In this document: one piece after another, positions 26,108-33,513 of the stretch
How the letters are laid out: each line of letters opens with the position of its first letter
Numbering within the stretch: the stretch's first letter is position 1
Source of the DNA: Pseudalkalibacillus hwajinpoensis
Lineage (GTDB): Bacteria; Bacillota; Bacilli; Bacillales; Guptibacillaceae
NCBI RefSeq assembly: GCF_015234585.1
Contig: NZ_JADFCM010000009.1
Coordinates: 1-64,000, forward strand
Length of the DNA: 64,000 bases
Reading direction: 5' to 3'
The notes under the pieces: model-generated
What the model was told of the DNA's origin: nothing
Database searches by the model: none
What the model saw: the letters and a program-made list of their open reading frames with translations, nothing else
Translations under genes and position numbers: made by a program

Positions 26108-27451
26108 TCAAGAACACGTTACAATATGAATCGTTTTTATATCCCGTTCTTCTAATATTGCTATAATTTCTTTAAGGTCAGCATCTGGGACACTTTTTTC
26201 AAAAAAGAGAAAAGCTTGCTCATATTCACCTTTAAGAATGTTGTAGACGTAATGCTGAATTTGTTGATCTTCTGGATTCTGAAATGTGAATCCATTTGAT
26301 ATCGCATATCCTTCAATATCTACCGGCTGTATCGGACTTCTTGTCGTGGAATGATAATACACCTCACCATTTAGATAAGAGGCAATTTTCATTGGGATAT
26401 ACATAAACTCCCCAGTGCCAAGGCATAGAGTCTTCCCTTCGAGTGATTCTTTCTTTAAGAGATTCGATGCTTTCTGACATGAATCCTCTATCTTCGCCTT
26501 ATCCGCTCCATTAATTCCAAACCTACCGCTATAAGTTAAATAGTCATTTTCATTACGTGAATCGAAACAAGATGATAAATCAATGCGATTAATCTCGGCT
26601 ACATCACTAAGATATCGACTTGATTGAAAGTCATGAATCGGATGCTCAAGAGGCTTTCCTTCGAATTTAATAGTTCCTTTAAGCAAAGAAACAACGCTAA
26701 TTGTAATCCCGAGTTCCATTTCTAATGCTTTATATTGTTCCATATGTTCAACAGATCGCCAGTCTAATAGAGAAAGAACAGCATAATGTTTGCGAGGATA
26801 GTTGGCGTGGAGTTCCCTGATGATATTTAGACAAGTCTTCCCAGTTGTTATTTCATCATCTACTAATACAACAGGATTAGACTTCATTAGAATAGACCGA
26901 TCTGCATAACACCGTTGATCCACAGCATGAGAATGCTCTTCTTTAAAGTTAAATTCTGGATCTAAATCACTTACATTTTCTCTTGTTGTATGAATATAGT
27001 ATCCTTCTTGAAAGCTATCAAATACAGCATGTCCGAGAGCTGTAGCCGTTTCAGCAAATCCAATTACTATTGGTGGTTCCTCAAGATAGAGAGGATTGTT
27101 TAGCAATTGCTCGTACGATTTCTTAACTTCTTCCAGGTGGTCGCTTAAAAACCCATCTCTTACTTCTGATAAATAATCGATGGACTCTCCTGTCACGCTC
27201 TCATAATAAGTGATTGCTAAGAGTCCTGAGGCAAGTAGCGATTTATGAGGATGAACCGGAATATGCTTGCCAAGCATTTTGCTAACAAACAAAAAACCTC
27301 TTTTTTTATTAATTCTAGCTGCCATTTGAAAAAATTCCTCAACCGGTATGTTCAATTTATTTTGAGTAACCTCTAAGTTAACGCTCATATCCGACAGGAT
27401 CTGAAAATGGTACTGTTTCGGTAAGCATTTTGATGAAATTGTACTTGTCAT
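26108..27451 (-). CDS. Phosphoribosyltransferase-family protein of the Ter biosynthetic block
   Basis: The 447-residue protein contains a PRTase fold with the PRPP-binding signature VVLVDDEITTGKTCLNII. Before it come the FQMAARINKKRGFLFVSKMLGKHIPVHP region and VIGFAETATALGHAVFD. A second Rossmann-like part follows (GKTLCLGTGEFMYIPMKIASYL). It probably transfers a phosphoribosyl group in making a nucleoside-like metabolite. The start is uncertain: ATG at 27451 follows GGGGTG but makes the gene overlap the HpcH-like gene by 74 bases, while an ATG at 27388 would overlap by only 11. I kept the longer form because the YHFQILSDMSVNLEVTQN stretch looks like conserved sequence. Confidence 0.82.
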   Translation of the reverse strand: MTSTISSKCLPKQYHFQILSDMSVNLEVTQNKLNIPVEEFFQMAARINKKRGFLFVSKMLGKHIPVHPHKSLLASGLLAITYYESVTGESIDYLSEVRDGFLSDHLEEVKKSYEQLLNNPLYLEEPPIVIGFAETATALGHAVFDSFQEGYYIHTTRENVSDLDPEFNFKEEHSHAVDQRCYADRSILMKSNPVVLVDDEITTGKTCLNIIRELHANYPRKHYAVLSLLDWRSVEHMEQYKALEMELGITISVVSLLKGTIKFEGKPLEHPIHDFQSSRYLSDVAEINRIDLSSCFDSRNENDYLTYSGRFGINGADKAKIEDSCQKASNLLKKESLEGKTLCLGTGEFMYIPMKIASYLNGEVYYHSTTRSPIQPVDIEGYAISNGFTFQNPEDQQIQHYVYNILKGEYEQAFLFFEKSVPDADLKEIIAILEERDIKTIHIVTCS

Positions 27452-28538
27452 GATACACCCCGTATATATTCGATTTCGTAATGATCTTCATCGCCCACTT
27501 ATAATGCGGTTTAATCTCATTCATCTTATTATGTGATTCGCTTTTTAGCACGCCTACATCCCCACTTACGTGATCCAAAATGCTAAGTGCATCAAGATAT
27601 TCTTCTTTCGATACAATATTTACACACTGTACGACTTTCATATGAGTAGGGTGGATGACAGTTTTACCAATTAGCCCATTCGTCAAATCAAGCAGCGTCT
27701 CGTTCAACAGTCCTGTGTTATAGTCCAGTATGGTTTCATTCGCATGGGCACTTACTTCTCTTCTGCTATTAAAATACTCCCATACAGGACCCGAGATAAC
27801 AAAGGTTCTACCAAAATAATTGACGACATCAGATATAAAGTCTCTCATTATCGATATATCGTATATTGTTGATTGGGCACTGCGGCGGATTCCATAAAGT
27901 CCACATAGATCAGTTGCTCCTATACGGACGTTAAGAATAGAGGATTCGTATTCTTTTAACAGCAAAGATATGCGTTGGAATTCTGTATAGCGTGATTCCT
28001 TATAGAAAAGCTCTGGTGACTCTAAAATCGGCATGCCATATAGAAGAGCACCTGCCGTTCGTTCTACTTTTTTGAGAGTATGTAAATACTCTCCACCATT
28101 CTTAGAGGAGAATTTAGGAAACACAAAACCTGTCAAATAGTGAATAGAAGCACCTAATTTATTTGCCACTTCGTTTAACTGCTCAGCTGACCGGACACGA
28201 ATGAACAGTAGGGGCAGTGTCTCCCAACACAATTGACGATCATTCATAGCTTGCGCGATAGAGGAAAGGTGCTCTACCGTCTGATCGATCGCCTCATCCA
28301 CACAGTTGTCCCCAATTGCATCTTCAAGATCAAGCACAATCGTAGTCAATTCTTGGTACTTGCCTTGGATCACGATCTCAGCAATATCTTTTCGAATCGC
28401 AGGCATATACAAAGCAGCACCAACCGCATACGATAGCTGTTCACGATCTATATGTTTATTAATAGGTGTTGGTTTTTTATAGAAAATTTGCTCCTTTTGC
28501 ATTTCTGATAGATATTTAAAATATTCCAGCGTCTTCAC
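27378..28538 (-). CDS. HpcH/HpaI aldolase / citrate lyase beta-like protein of the Ter cluster
   Basis: The 386-residue protein has TIM-barrel features of the citrate-lyase-beta/HpcH family: TTIVLDLEDAIGD, PLLFIRVRSAEQL, TGFVFPKFSSKNG and the late VIHPTHMKVVQ. The family cleaves or forms carbon-carbon bonds on CoA esters or oxo-acids with a bound metal. It opens the four-gene biosynthetic block after the TerC terminator. The annotated GTG start lies inside GGGGGTGAAG, leaving no room for a ribosome binding site. A CTG three codons later or the ATG at codon 13 would be better placed, so the N-terminus is doubtful. Confidence 0.82.
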   Translation of the reverse strand: MKTLEYFKYLSEMQKEQIFYKKPTPINKHIDREQLSYAVGAALYMPAIRKDIAEIVIQGKYQELTTIVLDLEDAIGDNCVDEAIDQTVEHLSSIAQAMNDRQLCWETLPLLFIRVRSAEQLNEVANKLGASIHYLTGFVFPKFSSKNGGEYLHTLKKVERTAGALLYGMPILESPELFYKESRYTEFQRISLLLKEYESSILNVRIGATDLCGLYGIRRSAQSTIYDISIMRDFISDVVNYFGRTFVISGPVWEYFNSRREVSAHANETILDYNTGLLNETLLDLTNGLIGKTVIHPTHMKVVQCVNIVSKEEYLDALSILDHVSGDVGVLKSESHNKMNEIKPHYKWAMKIITKSNIYGVYHDKYNFIKMLTETVPFSDPVGYER

Positions 28539-28604
28539 CCCCTAAGTCCTAATTATTAGGTTATATTAGCTTCTATTTTTACTAAATTGAAAGTTTCATT
28601 GTAT

Positions 28605-28640
28605 AAAAAAGAAGGAGAGCACCCGCGTCTCCTCCTCTTT
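28605..28640 (-). terminator. Terminator after terC
   Basis: On the minus strand GAGGAG-GAGAC and GCTCTCCTTC form an imperfect stem around a GC-rich loop, followed by TTTTTT. It separates the terD-terC unit from the biosynthetic block. Confidence 0.65.
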
Positions 28641-28643
28641 ATA

Positions 28644-29423
28644 TTATTCGTTCTCTTTTGCTGATGCTGTTTCTTCAGCGTATTGTCGATTTTTATTGTT
28701 AATGTAATGAACAACAAACGTTCCAAGGAAGGCAAGCACGATAATACCAAAGAAAGCAACGTGCGGGATTTCAATATGGAACACGCTTAAGAACATTTTT
28801 AATGAAATTATCGCGATCAATACAAATGCTGTATTTTCCATTTCAGGTACTTTTTCGATTAACTTAAGGAAAACTCCAGCTACCGTTCTCATAAGAAGAA
28901 TACCAATCATTCCTCCAAGTAACAGGACCCAAACTTCTTCGGAAATGGCTAGAGCAGCTAGGATACTATCAGCTGAGAACGCAATGTCCATTAACTCTAC
29001 TGAAATAACAGTAGCCCAGAATATACCGAAAGTACGAACGAGCCAGCTGTCCTTTTTCATTCCATCTGAACCTTCTTCTTCACCTTTACTTCTGAAGTGT
29101 TGAATAACAATCCAGGCAAGGTAAGCAGCACCAAAGACCTTAATCCACCAGAACTTAATCAGATATAACCCAATTCCGATAAATAAGAAACGGAAGAAAT
29201 AGGCTCCTATTAAACCGTAAGTAAGAGCTTTTCTTCGCTTTTCGGGTGGAAGGTGTTTAACCATAACGGCAAGTACTAGTGCGTTATCAGCTGATAGCAG
29301 CCCTTCTAAAAGTACCAGCGTACCGATAAGTCCCCATGAAACAGGGTCAGTTAAAACTTCTCCCCACATTTCCCAATCAAAGAAAGAGGCATATGTGTTT
29401 AGAATTTCTTGTAAGATTTCCAC
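28644..29423 (-). CDS. terC: TerC family integral membrane protein
   Basis: The 259-residue protein has seven to eight helices and the acidic TerC signatures: LLEGLLSADNALVLAVMVKHLP in helix 2 and SVELMDIAFSADSILAALAIS in the middle. TerC proteins sit in the cytoplasmic membrane and are linked to metal-ion (manganese or calcium) handling and tellurite resistance; several export Mn2+ for loading of secreted enzymes. It lies 34 bases after the third terD gene and corresponds to B. subtilis yceF in position. AGGAGGAAAC precedes the ATG. Confidence 0.92.
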   Translation of the reverse strand: MEILQEILNTYASFFDWEMWGEVLTDPVSWGLIGTLVLLEGLLSADNALVLAVMVKHLPPEKRRKALTYGLIGAYFFRFLFIGIGLYLIKFWWIKVFGAAYLAWIVIQHFRSKGEEEGSDGMKKDSWLVRTFGIFWATVISVELMDIAFSADSILAALAISEEVWVLLLGGMIGILLMRTVAGVFLKLIEKVPEMENTAFVLIAIISLKMFLSVFHIEIPHVAFFGIIVLAFLGTFVVHYINNKNRQYAEETASAKENE

Positions 29424-29457
29424 TTGATGTTTCCTCCTAATGTCAACTAGCTAAGCC

Positions 29458-30036
29458 TTAAACCTCAAGGCCATAATTTTTACAAAGGGATGCAAGTCCA
29501 CCTGAGAACCCGCTACCTATTGCATTGAATTTCCATTCGTTACCGTGTCGATATAGTTCACAAACGACGACGGCTGTTTCAATTGAAAAATCTTCGCCAA
29601 GGTCAAATCGCAATAGCTCTTCTCCAGAAGATTCATCCGCAAGACGAACAAATGCGTTTGATACTTGTCCAAAGTTTTGGTGACGTGCTTCAGCATCATG
29701 TATGGTGACGGTGATCCCAATTTTATCAACATGCGCAGGAATTTTTGAGAAGTCGACGATCAGCTGTTCATCATCTCCATCACCTTCACCTGTTCGGTTA
29801 TCACCTGTATGAATGACTGATTTACTTGGATGCTCTAAGTTGTTATAAAAAATAAAATCCAGATCGTCCTGACAACGATTATTTGCATCAACTAAAAATG
29901 CCGATGCATCTAGATCAAAGTCAGAGCCTCCCTGGTATTTGTTCGTGTCCCAACCAAGTCCAATAAGTCCTTTAACGAGTCCTGGATTTGTCTTTGTTAA
30001 ATCAATTCTCTGTCCTTTAGATAGTTGAATTCCCAA
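29458..30036 (-). CDS. terD: TerD family protein (third of three)
   Basis: A 192-residue calcium-binding-type TerD domain protein. Motifs are [40 protein letters not shown], the calcium-loop [20 protein letters not shown] and [24 protein letters not shown] chose the TTG at 30034-30036 because GGGGGAT precedes it and homologues begin at this residue; an ATG frame reaches 30096 with an unrelated extension. TerD proteins are cytoplasmic stress proteins thought to bind Ca2+ and assemble with TerC and TelA. It corresponds to yceE in order. Confidence 0.92.
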   Translation of the reverse strand: MGIQLSKGQRIDLTKTNPGLVKGLIGLGWDTNKYQGGSDFDLDASAFLVDANNRCQDDLDFIFYNNLEHPSKSVIHTGDNRTGEGDGDDEQLIVDFSKIPAHVDKIGITVTIHDAEARHQNFGQVSNAFVRLADESSGEELLRFDLGEDFSIETAVVVCELYRHGNEWKFNAIGSGFSGGLASLCKNYGLEV

Positions 30037-30107
30037 TGTGATCCCCCAATTCGCGTTTATATTGGAATGGCAAGAGGGAGGCATCCCTCTTGCCAAAAAA
30101 GAAGAGT

Positions 30108-30689
30108 TTATCCGACTTGTAAACCAAAATCAGTTGCGATTCTAGCAAGTCCTCCCTGATAACCAGATCCTACTGCAGAGAATTTCCATTCGCCGTTATG
30201 ACGGTAAAGTTCTCCAACAATAATCGCTGTTTCAATTGAGAAATCTTCTCCAAGATCATAACGAATGAGCTCTTCGTTTGAATCTTCATTTAGGATGCGT
30301 ACAAATGCATTAGATACTTGTCCGAAATTCTGATTACGCGCTTCAGCATCATGTATCGTAATGACGAAAGAAATTTTCTCAATTTCAGCTGGAACATCAT
30401 GAAGATGAACTTTTACTTGTTCGTCATCTCCTTCTCCTTCACCAGTACGGTTATCGCCTGTATGAACAACCGAACCGCCGCCACCTTCTGTTTGATTATA
30501 GAAAACAAAATCTTTATCAGAAGAACACTTACCAGTGCTGTCTAATAGGAAGATACTTGCGTCAAGGTCAAAGTCATTTCCGCCATCGTATTTATTTGTG
30601 TCCCATCCAAGTCCTACAATAACCTTTGATAGACCTGGATTTGTTTTTGTTAAATCTACTTTTTGTCCTTTAGATAATGATACAGCCAT
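30108..30689 (-). CDS. terD: TerD family protein (second of three)
   Basis: A 193-residue TerD protein very close to its downstream neighbour: [62 protein letters not shown] and [20 protein letters not shown]. The acidic loop residues expected to bind calcium are intact. The ATG at 30689 follows AGGGG at a good distance; a TTG nine bases earlier is possible. The similarity of this gene and the third terD suggests a recent duplication. Confidence 0.93.
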   Translation of the reverse strand: MAVSLSKGQKVDLTKTNPGLSKVIVGLGWDTNKYDGGNDFDLDASIFLLDSTGKCSSDKDFVFYNQTEGGGGSVVHTGDNRTGEGEGDDEQVKVHLHDVPAEIEKISFVITIHDAEARNQNFGQVSNAFVRILNEDSNEELIRYDLGEDFSIETAIIVGELYRHNGEWKFSAVGSGYQGGLARIATDFGLQVG

Positions 30690-30719
30690 GCTCGTCAACC
30701 CCTTTAGAATTTTAGTAGT

Positions 30720-31325
30720 TTAATATTTTTTTGCAATGTCGCTTAAGCCCGCATCGTTCGTTCCATTACCAATCGCGGCAAATTTCCATTCACTGCCGTG
30801 GCGATAGATTTCTGCTACAAAGAGGCTTGTCTTACCAGAATAGTTATCTGTTAGATTAAATTTAATCATTTCTTCTTGATTCGACTGGTTTACTACGCGA
30901 ATAAACGCATTTTGAATCATACCAAAATCCTGTTTGCGTTTCACAGCATCATAGATATTTACTACAAAAACGAGTTTCGTAATGCGCTGTGGCACCTTCC
31001 CGAGATCAACCATAATTTGCTCGTCATCACCGTCTCCAGCACCAGTCAGGTTATCACCAGTATGATTGATACTTCCACATGCGCTTTTTAAGTTACCGAA
31101 GTAAATTAAATCTTTTTTAGAAGTTAATTTGTCGTCCTCAAGCATAAGGAGAGAAGCATCACAGTCAACGTTAGCGCCGCCGCTTCCGCCTCCAAAAAGA
31201 CCGCCTAGAAGACCACCTTTCTTTTGCTCAACTGGATCCCAACCAAGGCCAACCATAATTTTCGATAAGCCGGCATTTCCTTTTGTTAAGTCAATTCGTT
31301 GACCTTTCTGCAAAGAAATTGTCAA
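30720..31325 (-). CDS. terD: TerD family protein with glycine-rich loop (first of three)
   Basis: A 201-residue, more divergent TerD protein leading the sigma-W unit. It keeps [37 protein letters not shown] and VNIYDAVKRKQDFGMIQNAFIRV. It carries a glycine-rich insertion (KKGGLLGGLFGGGSGGANVDCDAS) where the others have a short loop; this resembles the YceC/TerZ type. AGGAGTG lies before the ATG. The three paralogues probably form mixed assemblies, and the insertion may alter contacts; both points are inference. Confidence 0.92.
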   Translation of the reverse strand: MTISLQKGQRIDLTKGNAGLSKIMVGLGWDPVEQKKGGLLGGLFGGGSGGANVDCDASLLMLEDDKLTSKKDLIYFGNLKSACGSINHTGDNLTGAGDGDDEQIMVDLGKVPQRITKLVFVVNIYDAVKRKQDFGMIQNAFIRVVNQSNQEEMIKFNLTDNYSGKTSLFVAEIYRHGSEWKFAAIGNGTNDAGLSDIAKKY

Positions 31326-31407
31326 ATCGTTTCACTCCTGTTAGTAGATTTAAGTTAAATATGAGATGGTGCGTGTTAAGTTTAATAGTTAACTGCCTAT
31401 TCTGTAA

Positions 31408-31440
31408 TACGTGCCTAGATTCAGAAAGTTTCATGTTTCA
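31408..31440 (-). promoter_or_regulatory. Sigma-W-type ECF promoter of the terD-terD-terD-terC unit
   Basis: On the minus strand TGAAAC (31428-31433) and CGTA (31408-31411) are separated by exactly 16 bases, a perfect match to the sigma-W consensus TGAAAC-N16-CGTA. A second TGAAAC lies seven bases upstream (31435-31440). The start codon is about 80 bases downstream. The orthologous yceC operon of B. subtilis is known to respond to cell-envelope stress sigma factors. The rest of the 31326-31586 gap is AT-rich without a gene. Confidence 0.85.
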
Positions 31441-31586
31441 ACAAAAAAATTGTTTTTAACAAGAAAAATTGATTCTTTCTATTTAAAACTAACATATTTT
31501 CAGCTAAAATGAATCCTTTAACCATTGAGCAACGATGATAATATGAAAGAATTTTGTCGATTCTGTTAACATAGGGAACTAGCTAC

Positions 31587-32252
31587 TTACTGAATAACTC
31601 TTTTATCTTTTGCTTCCTTCAACCAATCAGGAAATTCATTTAGAAGATTATTGTACAACACTTCATCACTTGTCCGGTCAATATCTTCTATATGGAAGAA
31701 GTTGGCGTTATCAATGAACCGTCCCGTCATTGTGTCCAAATTCTCTAATACATCGAAGTTTGAATCTCCTATACCAATAAACTGCCAAAAAAGAGGTTGG
31801 TTTGAAGATTCGACAATGGCTTTCTTAATTCCACGTTTACAGCCCCCATCATTAATAAACACAATGAACACCGGTTCTTTCGATGGATCTTCTTCGACGT
31901 ATTTACTAATGACATCTTCCATAACAAGAGGTTCATCATTTCGGCCAAATTTATGAACGAGATCGTTCGAAAGAATTTGACGATCCACGTATCCTTCGAA
32001 ATCAAATTCTGTTACAGGCTTTAATCGACTAAACTCATTATCGTATACCCATACATCTAGTGAACCATCATCATCGAATTGACTTGCGACTGCAAGAACA
32101 CGCTCGACGACTTTTTGAACGACACCTTCTTTGTATAATTTCCGCATTGAACCGCTAATATCAAGGACAAGACCTACTCTAGCTACAACTTGATCTAAAT
32201 TCTTTTTCTTTAAAACAATACCAGCGTTTTTCTTCATTAATGTAATACTCAT
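31587..32252 (-). CDS. VWA-domain protein of the Ter cluster (TerF/TerY-like)
   Basis: The 221-residue protein is a von Willebrand factor A domain with an intact metal-ion-dependent adhesion site: DISGSMRKLYKEG, a threonine/aspartate region around VFIVFINDGG, and the GIGDSNFDVL strand. In Ter systems such proteins are thought to bridge TerD-type proteins through metal coordination. I chose the ATG at 32252, preceded by GGGAGGT; the open frame extends five codons further. It follows the ATP-grasp gene by 18 bases and so forms a two-gene unit upstream of the sigma-W promoter. Confidence 0.87.
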   Translation of the reverse strand: MSITLMKKNAGIVLKKKNLDQVVARVGLVLDISGSMRKLYKEGVVQKVVERVLAVASQFDDDGSLDVWVYDNEFSRLKPVTEFDFEGYVDRQILSNDLVHKFGRNDEPLVMEDVISKYVEEDPSKEPVFIVFINDGGCKRGIKKAIVESSNQPLFWQFIGIGDSNFDVLENLDTMTGRFIDNANFFHIEDIDRTSDEVLYNNLLNEFPDWLKEAKDKRVIQ

Positions 32253-32270
32253 CAGAGTACCTCCCATAAA

Positions 32271-33305
32271 TTAAGAAAGAACAACTTCTTTTTCTATATG
32301 GCTAGCGCGAATACCCATTTCTGGATTTAAATTAAGGAACGGATTACCACCATTTTGCAACAGTTTAATCGCTTCGTACGGGATGTTTACGCCCGATAAG
32401 CAGCTAATATTTAATCCCCCAGCCATCCTTGGGTTAATTTCAAGAAGCTTTGGAATTCCATTGCTGAACTTAACTTGAATATTTGAGATGTAATCAATGT
32501 TATATTCCTTGTGTATAGCTCGTGCAATCTCTAGTAGCTCTTCATTGTTCTCAAGTTCTCTTACTCTTCCCCCAACTTTCTTACGAGGGATAGCAAGATG
32601 CAGCTCTCCATCATACGCAAGACAGTCGATGCTATACTCATAACCATCTAAGTACTCTAAGACCATTAATTCTGGGAACGAATCTTTTTGACTTAAAATA
32701 GAGCAAGCATGCTCAATTGAAATTCTTCTAGATATCCCACCCGTAAGAAGTTCTTCAATCGTTTCCTGCCCTTCACTAATAACCCGAAAGCCATTGGCGC
32801 CTTCACCTATCACAGGTTTAAAACAGACAGTATGACCTTTTTTACGAAGATGATGATAAGTTTTTTTGAATTCTTCTACATTGGTAACAACTGCGTAATC
32901 TGGAATAGGAACGAGCGATGTCTTTTTCTCTGCTTCCTTTGTAAGAATGGATTGGTACATAGCCGCTTTATTATCCATAAGAGCCATTAATTCTGCGTCA
33001 CATACGAGAACTTTTACACCGATGCTGTGGAATTTCGAAAGATTTTTCGAGATGAGGACATTTTCTTTACGAGGTATGAACAAATCGATGTTCTTTTCAG
33101 CACAAACTTGTAGACAATACGCAACGTACGCATCGCCACTAATATCAGGTTCAACAAAAGAATGATCGCAATACTGTAAATACAAAGCATCTTCGTTCGG
33201 GTGTGAACCATACACTTCAAATTCTGCTCCATCTTCGTTTTGTCGAATTAACTCTATGTAATGTGCCACAGTAGTAAACCATCTATTAAACCAAATCTTT
33301 GTCAT
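32271..33305 (-). CDS. ATP-grasp ligase of the Ter cluster
   Basis: The 344-residue protein shows an ATP-grasp fold: an N-terminal Rossmann part (PNEDALYLQYCDHSFVEPDISGDAYVAYC), the nucleotide-binding lysine strand HTVCFKPVIGEGANGFRVIS, ELMVLEYLDGYEYSIDCLA and the metal-binding IPKLLEINPRMAGGLNISCLSG. ATP-grasp enzymes join a carboxylate to an amine or thiol through an acyl-phosphate. It resembles the carbamoyl-phosphate-synthase-like group found in Ter gene neighbourhoods. It starts the cluster; the ATG follows AAGGAGT. Its substrate is probably part of the Ter-linked metabolite, which remains undefined. Confidence 0.87.
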   Translation of the reverse strand: MTKIWFNRWFTTVAHYIELIRQNEDGAEFEVYGSHPNEDALYLQYCDHSFVEPDISGDAYVAYCLQVCAEKNIDLFIPRKENVLISKNLSKFHSIGVKVLVCDAELMALMDNKAAMYQSILTKEAEKKTSLVPIPDYAVVTNVEEFKKTYHHLRKKGHTVCFKPVIGEGANGFRVISEGQETIEELLTGGISRRISIEHACSILSQKDSFPELMVLEYLDGYEYSIDCLAYDGELHLAIPRKKVGGRVRELENNEELLEIARAIHKEYNIDYISNIQVKFSNGIPKLLEINPRMAGGLNISCLSGVNIPYEAIKLLQNGGNPFLNLNPEMGIRASHIEKEVVLS

Positions 33306-33459
33306 GTTTGACTCCTTCTTTGCTGTGAAAGTTGTTTCTTAATTCAGCTAATACAGTTAGCTTAACATGAATACTTATCTCGAGATTTCACTCTCCCCGT
33401 TTATCATTTCATTCCAAATTTAAACATTCGACAGGTTTCGAAATTCTCCTCTATCTAGC

Positions 33460-33496
33460 AAAAAATAAAGTGCGAACCTTTATTAGGTTCACACTC
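33460..33496 (-). terminator. Terminator after manP
   Basis: On the minus strand AGTGTGAACCT pairs with AGGTTCGCACT (one mismatch), followed by TTATTTTTT. It isolates the PTS gene from the Ter cluster promoter region. Confidence 0.85.
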
Positions 33497-33513
33497 TATT
33501 CTTAATTAAACGT

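Noticed and set aside
33425..33445. TTCGACAGG sequence considered as a fourth copy of the dispersed repeat
   Set aside because: Only the first few bases match; the GGGTGGTGACAGGCAC core is absent.
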